A stretch of DNA of 5,653 nucleotides. It comes from Caryophanales bacterium UBA1423 (lineage in GTDB: Bacteria; Bacillota_I; Bacilli_A; RF39; UBA660). The stretch spans positions 26,340-31,992 of the forward strand of contig DBPJ01000006.1 in NCBI GenBank assembly GCA_002304855.1, given 5' to 3'. Below, piece after piece: positions 1 to 4,933 of this stretch. Positions within the stretch are counted from its first letter, which is position 1; each line of letters begins with the position of its first letter. A program made the position numbers and the translations under genes. The notes beneath the pieces were generated by a model. It was given only the letters and a program-made list of their open reading frames with translations, ran no database searches and was not told the origin of the DNA.

Positions 1-42
1 TTTAGTAATACTATTTGGTGCTAAAGTCATAAATGGTGGACG
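1..42 (-). repeat. Near-identical 42-nt block shared by genes A and D (copy 1)
   Basis: This block matches 5366-5407 at 41 of 42 positions and in the same orientation; it encodes RPPFMTLAPNSITK in both genes. Flanking DNA toward the 5' ends of the genes is clearly similar but much less so. The other side of this copy lies outside the window, so the repeat may extend further. Confidence 0.85.
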
Positions 43-1041
43 ATTAACTCCCGTTTGTACCTTCATCGTATCAGTAAAGTATGGAAATGCTTCTAATAAA
101 GTAGTATCTTCATAACCATTATATTCAGTTCCATCATAGACATCGGCATTATCTGAAGATGCAATTGGGGCTTTTACTGCATAAGTTGGATAAGCCTCAC
201 CATCTACAACCTCACCACATGTTCCATCTAGACTATAAGATGTAGATTTAGTAACATCTTCACCAATTCTTGGGCGACATGAAGTTTGATACCAACTAAT
301 AGCTGCAGCCACATGCTTAGTATCGTTAGGTTCCCATATTTGTGCTTTTCTACATATACCAGTTACATTTTCATCAGAAGTACATGTAATACCAGTAATT
401 ATTTCTTGATTAGTAGTTGTACCAATCACACGACCAATTTGGGCAAAGGCTACTCTAACTGAATTTTCAATACCAGTTCCTGCCACACCAGCCGCTGAAA
501 CTGCTACTTCTGAATCAATGGTTAAATATATTGCTTCTTCATTTCTCTCATCTAATTCAGTATAATATTCATTACCAGTGAAGTTTTTAATAAATAAATC
601 AAATACGGCATATCCGTCGCGTTCAGGTTCCCCAACTACATTATTAGGAACACGGCTAGCCATAACTCTATAACCACCAGGGGTAGGAGTAAAACTAGCT
701 TTTTCAAACAATATTAAACGTGAAACCGTAGAATCTATATCGCCAACCGTTGACATTGGAATTAATCCAGCTCCCCCCCAACTACTAGTATGTCCTTCAT
801 ATGGATAAGTATCAGTTAAATCATCTTCAGCAATACTTACTGTTTCAGACCAATCTCTACCATTTAGCGATAATATCAAACTATCAGTTACCGCAATTTC
901 AACATCAAAACTAGTTACTTGGACGCTTCTCATCCCAATAAACCATGCATAAGTTGAAACTGAAAAAACTAAGGCTGATAGCGTACAGATAATAATTAGA
1001 CTTCTAATTCGTTTCATTCGTTTTTGATTTTGAATATTCAT
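1..1041 (-). CDS. Gene A: secreted SipW-signal (TasA/camelysin-like) surface protein, 3' end cut by window edge
   Basis: The frame is open from the ATG at 1041 to the window edge, giving 347 visible residues and no stop. The N-terminus is a short basic segment (residues 7-13), a hydrophobic stretch (14-28) and STYAWF at 29-34. This resembles the signal class cleaved by SipW-type peptidases and found on TasA/camelysin-like matrix proteins (family knowledge). The body carries LSLNGRDWSETV (about 52-65), WGGAGLIP, FDLFIKN (about 147-153), IWEPN (235-239), PTYAV and RPPFMTLAPNSITK (334-347). Most of these recur in genes C and D, so the three are paralogs. Extracellular cysteines are at 220, 230, 255 and 275, enough for two disulfides. 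The start has an AAGGGGGG Shine-Dalgarno 8 nt upstream that overlaps the stop of gene B, so A is second in a B-A operon. By analogy with D, the missing end should continue with an RVY...EGQD strand and possibly an Ig-like domain. The role as a matrix or surface protein is inferred; substrate or partner is unknown. Confidence 0.85.
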   Translation of the reverse strand, partial: MNIQNQKRMKRIRSLIIICTLSALVFSVSTYAWFIGMRSVQVTSFDVEIAVTDSLILSLNGRDWSETVSIAEDDLTDTYPYEGHTSSWGGAGLIPMSTVGDIDSTVSRLILFEKASFTPTPGGYRVMASRVPNNVVGEPERDGYAVFDLFIKNFTGNEYYTELDERNEEAIYLTIDSEVAVSAAGVAGTGIENSVRVAFAQIGRVIGTTTNQEIITGITCTSDENVTGICRKAQIWEPNDTKHVAAAISWYQTSCRPRIGEDVTKSTSYSLDGTCGEVVDGEAYPTYAVKAPIASSDNADVYDGTEYNGYEDTTLLEAFPYFTDTMKVQTGVNRPPFMTLAPNSITK

Positions 1042-1055
1042 AAATACATCCCCCC

Positions 1056-1787
1056 TTATTTTTCAACATATTCTGAGTTGAAGGCCATATGGATTTTAAT
1101 TTCGCCACCCAAAATATTATCATTACATTCTGGATCTTTACCCTCTAACCATATTACTACGGTATATTTATCTATATCCCCTGGTTTAAAATTTTCAACA
1201 TGATCCAATGCTATTAAAGTATCAGATAAAAATGGTGTTGTATCTATTTCGGGGCGACCATTTCTACCCAATTTAGCATAAGTAACATATTCACTATTTC
1301 GATAAATTCTAATTCGCACTGCTTCATCAACATTATTTATTGCATCATCAATAACTACTTCTACCCAATAATCAGCTACTTTATCGCCAGTATTTTCAAC
1401 AAAAAAGGTATAAGCAACATAATTATCGCCATTATGTGATCCTCCTCTATGTTCATGCAAATCATTAGGTAACCATCTATAGGTAATATTATCGAAACTA
1501 TCAACTGTCCTAGCATATAGTTCTGATCGATAAACCTTATAGTCTGGATCATCATATATGATGATGCCTCTTTCAAAATATAAGTTTTGGTCTAGCGAGA
1601 TAGTAAAACTACCACTACTATAAACTACGCCGACTACAATATATGAAATAAGTAAAATCAACATAAGGATAAGTAACAATATTCTAGCAATTTTAATGAT
1701 TTTCTTTTTACGCTTAACTTTATCAGCACTTATTAAAATTTCTCCGTTCATCGCTTTTACCCATTTTCTTTTTAAGATTTTTATCAT
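1056..1787 (-). CDS. Gene B: single-pass membrane-anchored protein with extracellular beta-rich domain
   Basis: The protein has 243 residues. A basic cytoplasmic head (1-30, ending KVKRKKK) precedes a long hydrophobic segment (31-56). An extracellular domain follows, with SLDQNLYFERG (64-74), SHNGDNYVAYTF (117-128), ENTGD (131-135) and WLEGKDPECNDNILGGEI (213-230). I recall the SHNG..Y.AYTF and WLEG.DPEC patterns from uncharacterised exported proteins of low-GC Gram-positives, but no function. The C-terminal strand matches RVYLWIEGQDID of gene C and RVYVYIEGQDID of gene D. Unlike A and C it has no STYAW motif after the membrane segment, so it may stay anchored rather than being cleaved. The start at 1787 has AGGTGG 8 nt upstream, placed in a hairpin loop. 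An internal ATG at 1751 (Met13) lacks a comparable site. B is the first gene after a sigma-A promoter and is followed 14 nt later by A. A role as membrane-bound partner or assembly factor for A is conjecture. Confidence 0.85.
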   Translation of the reverse strand: MIKILKRKWVKAMNGEILISADKVKRKKKIIKIARILLLILMLILLISYIVVGVVYSSGSFTISLDQNLYFERGIIIYDDPDYKVYRSELYARTVDSFDNITYRWLPNDLHEHRGGSHNGDNYVAYTFFVENTGDKVADYWVEVVIDDAINNVDEAVRIRIYRNSEYVTYAKLGRNGRPEIDTTPFLSDTLIALDHVENFKPGDIDKYTVVIWLEGKDPECNDNILGGEIKIHMAFNSEYVEK

Positions 1788-1807
1788 ATACTAGACCACC
1801 TAGTATA
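1787..1807 (-). promoter_or_regulatory. Hairpin at the start of gene B with the ribosome site in its loop
   Basis: TATACTAG and CTAGTATA form a perfect 8-bp inverted repeat around a 5-nt loop (GTGGT on the mRNA strand). The AGGTGG Shine-Dalgarno of gene B lies across the loop, and the last paired base is the A of the start codon. The hairpin would begin almost at the predicted transcription start. It could set translation efficiency, protect the 5' end, or as DNA act as an operator over the +1 site. The repeat is seen directly; its function is inferred. Confidence 0.6.
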
Positions 1808-1815
1808 CGTTTACA

Positions 1816-1844
1816 ATTTTAACACAATTCGACAAATTGTTCAA
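1816..1844 (-). promoter_or_regulatory. Sigma-A-type promoter of the B-A operon, with extended -10
   Basis: On the minus strand, TTGAAC (1844-1839; consensus TTGACA) is separated by 17 bp from TAAAAT (1821-1816; consensus TATAAT). A TG lies one base before the -10, making it an extended -10. Transcription would start near 1810-1808, giving a leader of about 21-23 nt before gene B. An imperfectly AT-rich inverted repeat, ACAATT-5 nt-AATTGT (1824-1840), lies between the two boxes and could be a repressor site; that part is weak. Confidence 0.75.
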
Positions 1845-1858
1845 TAATTATAAATAAT

Positions 1859-1886
1859 AAAAGACTTCTCAAAAGAGAAGTCTTTT
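1859..1886 (-). terminator. Strong intrinsic terminator of the C-E-F unit
   Basis: A perfect 12-bp inverted repeat, AAAAGACTTCTC / GAGAAGTCTTTT, has a 4-nt loop. Its first bases overlap the last base of gene F's stop codon. On the minus strand the stem is followed by a T-rich run (TCTTTTATTATTT), as expected for a factor-independent terminator. The stem is flanked by A/T runs on both sides, so it could work in both directions, but no plus-strand gene is seen. It separates C-E-F from the B-A operon. Confidence 0.9.
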
Positions 1887-3526
1887 TATTCTTTTTTACT
1901 TTCCATTATATTGATTTTTTCAACCTGAGCCATAAACCAAATTTTTTCAACTGAAGTAGGGCTTTTTTCAATCTCATTAATTCTTAATAGAAATTGAATT
2001 TTATCTAATACCGTCTTTAAATCATTAGGATTTAAATTTTCCTCAGTTAAATTAATATTATCAAGTCTATATCTATTTATAATAATTTTAGCAATATTAT
2101 ATTCTTCAAATAATGGAATACTATTAATAACTATATTGTTAGGATTCATAGCAAATAAATCAAAGTCATCACTATATCTAACTACATCAGCATAAGTCGT
2201 AAGATTAAATACTTTTTTAATTGCCATTTTCTTAAAATAATCAAAACTATAATACAAATGTAATAATTCGTTTACCTTAAAAGCACTATGGAGAATAGAT
2301 AATACCTTATTTTTAAAATATTCTTGATCATATGATTTATATAAATCATATAAATCTTTAGCTTGCTTAAGTGAAGCATCAATTAGATGTTTTGATACTT
2401 TATCACTTCTATATTCAAGGAAACCAGCATCATCATGATCATTAAATATGCGCTTATTAAATTTATCTAATTTAGCTTCCTTGTCTTTAATTTGTGATTC
2501 AATATTTTTTAAAGCTGTATTATTAACATTAGCTTTAGTACCTTCAGCGGGAACTAACTTCTCATATTCTTTTTTGAAATCTTCAAATAATGGTTCAAAT
2601 TTTAAATAATTACTATATTCTTCGATATTGGTTTTTAATTTAGTCAAATTCTCATAAAATTTAGTCATTGCTTCTTTATTATCTAAATGTAATGAATCAA
2701 TCATCAAAGCACTATAATTTGAATTTCTAGTTTTACTATCTTCAAAATAATTATTGATATCAATAACTCCTGTTTTAGCTAAATTGATGATATCACATAT
2801 ATTTTCCTTATCAGTTTTATTTAATTCCGCATGCGCTATTTTTATACCTTCCATACATTCTTCATAATTATTAATTTTATTTTCTAACATAGTATCTTTT
2901 TGATGTTTATGGATATAATTAGTAAATTTGCGCTCATATTTTTTTATTAACTTCCTAAAATTTAATTCAATATGTTCAATAATCTCCGGATTAACCCAAT
3001 ATATTTTTTCAAATATCGCTGAAAGTTGATCATAATTATCATCTTTATTATTTTTAATTTTCAAAAAAGAAACCATATATTCATGTACATAACAGGTATA
3101 ATCAAAATCAGTTCCAGTAAGTTTAATACCCGCTTGTTCAAATTTATCTAAAAAACTATTAATAATATCATTTAAAGACTTAAAATCAAAATCAGCATAG
3201 TTACTTATTTGATATATTAAATTATCAAAACCCATCTTTTCAAAATAAGTATTTAAGGGATTAAGAAGAAAACGGACGCGCTCTAAAGCACTAACATGCT
3301 TTTTTAATTTTTCCAAATTTACATCCCGACACTTAATATTAAATGATCTACTTTTGGCCTCTAAATATTTTTTAACATTGGCTCTATAACCTTCATAGAT
3401 ATTCATCGTTTGATCAATTTTTTCATTATATTTTTTAATATCTCTCTTAGTCTTGGTAGGCATTGTTGAAAATAATGTCCTTTTAGCTTGAATATCATCT
3501 TCAATAAACTTTAAAAAATTACTCAT
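1886..3526 (-). CDS. Gene F: large cytoplasmic helical protein of unknown function
   Basis: I do not recognise this family. With the ATG at 3526 the protein has 546 residues. It has no signal peptide or membrane span, is rich in Lys, Glu, Asp, Asn, Ile and Leu, and is probably almost wholly alpha-helical. Coiled-coil-like stretches are likely around KLVPAEGTKAN and IESQIKDKEAKLDKFNKR. I see no Walker A, protease, nuclease or methylase motif. Cysteines are few and scattered, without a zinc-binding arrangement. A TTG start at 3556 would add ten residues (MKKNKRGRHQ), but that stretch contains AAGGGGG, a good Shine-Dalgarno 9 nt before the ATG, so I choose 3526. The start overlaps the stop of gene E by 8 nt (ATGAGTAA), which suggests translational coupling. 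F is the last gene of the C-E-F unit, and its stop abuts a strong terminator. Genetic linkage suggests a cytoplasmic partner of the membrane protein C; nothing in the sequence proves this. Confidence 0.85.
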   Translation of the reverse strand: MSNFLKFIEDDIQAKRTLFSTMPTKTKRDIKKYNEKIDQTMNIYEGYRANVKKYLEAKSRSFNIKCRDVNLEKLKKHVSALERVRFLLNPLNTYFEKMGFDNLIYQISNYADFDFKSLNDIINSFLDKFEQAGIKLTGTDFDYTCYVHEYMVSFLKIKNNKDDNYDQLSAIFEKIYWVNPEIIEHIELNFRKLIKKYERKFTNYIHKHQKDTMLENKINNYEECMEGIKIAHAELNKTDKENICDIINLAKTGVIDINNYFEDSKTRNSNYSALMIDSLHLDNKEAMTKFYENLTKLKTNIEEYSNYLKFEPLFEDFKKEYEKLVPAEGTKANVNNTALKNIESQIKDKEAKLDKFNKRIFNDHDDAGFLEYRSDKVSKHLIDASLKQAKDLYDLYKSYDQEYFKNKVLSILHSAFKVNELLHLYYSFDYFKKMAIKKVFNLTTYADVVRYSDDFDLFAMNPNNIVINSIPLFEEYNIAKIIINRYRLDNINLTEENLNPNDLKTVLDKIQFLLRINEIEKSPTSVEKIWFMAQVEKINIMESKKE

Positions 3527-3677
3527 TTGGTGTCGCCCCCTTTTGTTCTTCTTCAATTCTTTTATCTTCTAAGAATTGCAAAAATTCAACAATGTTTTCA
3601 TACACCTTAATTAATTCACTTAAACTATGAGTTGATAAATCGAAGTCAACTTTATTTTTTTCATTCTTTTTCTTCAT
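3519..3677 (-). CDS. Gene E: 52-residue charged helical small protein
   Basis: A lysine-rich head (MKKKNEKNK) is followed by one predicted amphipathic helix (about residues 17-45) and a short polar tail. The protein is slightly acidic overall, with 12 Asp/Glu against 9 Lys/Arg by my count. There are no cysteines, membrane segment or recognised domain. The chosen ATG at 3677 has AAGGG 7 nt upstream. An alternative ATG at 3701 would give 60 residues and overlap the stop of gene C by 8 nt (ATGAATAA), the same geometry as the E/F overlap. Its Shine-Dalgarno (AAAGGA) is 11 nt away, which is rather far, so both starts remain possible. The frame continues upstream to a further ATG at 3776, but that lies deep inside gene C and has no ribosome site. 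E sits between C and F with no space on either side, so it is probably co-translated with F. It may be a small adaptor or stabiliser of F, but no function can be read from the sequence. Confidence 0.65.
   Translation of the reverse strand: MKKKNEKNKVDFDLSTHSLSELIKVYENIVEFLQFLEDKRIEEEQKGATPNE
3536..3542 (-). promoter_or_regulatory. Ribosome binding site fixing the start of gene F at 3526
   Basis: AAGGGGG stands 9 nt before the ATG at 3526, inside the end of gene E. It rules in favour of ATG 3526 over the in-frame TTG at 3556 and fits coupled translation of E and F. Confidence 0.7.
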
Positions 3678-3693
3678 AATACCACCCTTATTC

Positions 3694-4827
3694 TTATTCA
3701 TAACTTGCCAAATCCTTTTCAAAGTTAAGTGAAATATAGATAGCTGCCCCTCGAGAATTGGTCTCCAAACTATCAATATCTTGACCTTCTATCCAAAGAT
3801 AAACACGCAATTTAGTAATCCCTGCTGGTATAGCAAAAAGAGGTTTATAAAAATCATCATTATTGATTGTTTGTTGAAACGCAAAATGTTCTGTATCTAA
3901 TGGGATGCCAGTTTCCTCATGTCCATTAGCATGTTCAAGAAATTCTCCTTCAGCAATGACCGCATAAGTAGGAGAATAAACACCATCAATCAAGGTAATG
4001 TTATACTCTTCCAGCGCTTTAGCAATTGAAAAATCTGAATGTAATAAATGATATGGTTCATAAATAAATGCCTTACATTGATTATTACATTTTAAATTCT
4101 GAATAGTTCTAATATCTGATTTAGCTGAAGTACTACTCATTTTTAAAATTCCAAAACGCATTGAATTCATAATGCCACTCATTGCTTCTCTATCATCATC
4201 AGAAATTCCTTCTTCAAATTCAATATAGGTATCTTCCGTTAGATAGACATTATCGGTATATGGTGAAGCCGTAACATTTTTTAGAAATAAATCAAAAGCA
4301 ATAAAAATATTAGCAGCATTAGAATTTCTCTCTTCAACTAAAATGGTACTTAAATATTTCTTCTTAGGTCTATCTTTCCCCTTATAACGTCTTACTTCAC
4401 CGATAAATATATCAAACTTATCACTATTAGCATTTCTAATACCATTAGACGATACCGGCCATAAACCACCAGCAGCCCATTGATTAACATGATTAGGATA
4501 AGTAGCTCTTAAATCAGTAATAACACTCTGCAATGATACTTCTACTGAATCAGAAAAAGTAATACCATCAAGTGAAATAAATAGTCCACTATCACTAGAA
4601 ACAACTAAATCAAAGAACTTTATTTGAACATTCAATGAAGCTGAAAGCCATGCATATGTCGAAAATATCAATAATACGGCAGTAAAAAAGGCAACTAGTA
4701 GTAATAACTTAACATTAGTTTCTCTAATCTCTCCATTTTTGCCTTTTCTCTTACACTTATGATAACGCCTTAAGGTTTTTTTATGAATTGACGTCTTCTT
4801 TTTAGTCTTCTTATTATTCTTTATCAT
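3694..4827 (-). CDS. Gene C: SipW-signal TasA/camelysin-like protein with long basic cytoplasmic tail
   Basis: The chosen start gives 377 residues. Residues 1-40 are strikingly basic, with 17 Lys/Arg against 2 Glu, followed by a hydrophobic segment (41-55) and STYAWL (56-61), similar to SipW-cognate signals. The exported part contains ISLDGITFSDSV (about 84-95), a Gly/Trp segment around WAAGGLWPVS, FDLFLKN (178-184), CNNQC (247-251), IYEPY (255-259), SPTYAV (285-290) and ITKLRVYLWIEGQDID (337-352). It is thus a full-length member of the family shared with A and D. It ends shortly after the last predicted strands, without an Ig domain or anchor. An ATG at 4839 would add four residues, but it has no ribosome site; the one at 4827 is preceded by GAGGTG. 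C heads the C-E-F unit. No clear promoter is seen just upstream, so it may depend on transcription coming from D. A matrix or surface role is inferred from the family. Confidence 0.85.
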   Translation of the reverse strand: MIKNNKKTKKKTSIHKKTLRRYHKCKRKGKNGEIRETNVKLLLLVAFFTAVLLIFSTYAWLSASLNVQIKFFDLVVSSDSGLFISLDGITFSDSVEVSLQSVITDLRATYPNHVNQWAAGGLWPVSSNGIRNANSDKFDIFIGEVRRYKGKDRPKKKYLSTILVEERNSNAANIFIAFDLFLKNVTASPYTDNVYLTEDTYIEFEEGISDDDREAMSGIMNSMRFGILKMSSTSAKSDIRTIQNLKCNNQCKAFIYEPYHLLHSDFSIAKALEEYNITLIDGVYSPTYAVIAEGEFLEHANGHEETGIPLDTEHFAFQQTINNDDFYKPLFAIPAGITKLRVYLWIEGQDIDSLETNSRGAAIYISLNFEKDLASYE

Positions 4828-4831
4828 AAGG

Positions 4832-4837
4832 CACCTC
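4832..4837 (-). promoter_or_regulatory. Ribosome binding site fixing the start of gene C at 4827
   Basis: GAGGTG lies 4 nt before the ATG at 4827 (6 nt when counted from GAGG). It overlaps the upstream ATG at 4839, which itself has only an A/T-rich leader without a purine-rich site. This favours the 377-residue product over the 381-residue one. Confidence 0.7.
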
Positions 4838-4843
4838 ATCTAT

Positions 4844-4877
4844 GAATAAGCAAAGAGTAACCAACCCTGATTACTCT
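4844..4877 (-). terminator. Terminator-like hairpin between genes D and C
   Basis: On the minus strand AGAGTAATC and GGTTACTCT can pair as a 9-bp stem (one G-T pair) around a 6-nt loop, followed by TTTGCTTATT. The stem is moderate and the T run is interrupted, so termination after D would be partial. A second copy of the 5' arm (GGAGTAAT) lies just upstream and could compete for the same 3' arm. The rest of the D-C gap (4828-4933) shows only A/T-rich short palindromes and no convincing promoter for C. Confidence 0.5.
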
Positions 4878-4933
4878 CTATTACTCCTAATAATTATTAA
4901 CATAACCACTAGTTAGTGTTATTAATTTAGAAA

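Noticed and set aside
1376..1576. Open frame of 66 codons on the minus strand in another frame
   Set aside because: It is entirely inside gene B, whose frame contains the family motifs; the alternative product resembles nothing.
3519..3677. Gene E as an exonuclease VII small subunit
   Set aside because: Size and helical character are similar, but the characteristic spacing of Leu/Glu motifs and the aromatic-cysteine tail of XseB are missing, and F is not an XseA.
3519..3776. Longer version of gene E beginning at ATG 3776
   Set aside because: The extra part overlaps the conserved C-terminus of gene C and has no ribosome site. Internal ATGs at 3701 and 3677 are better placed.
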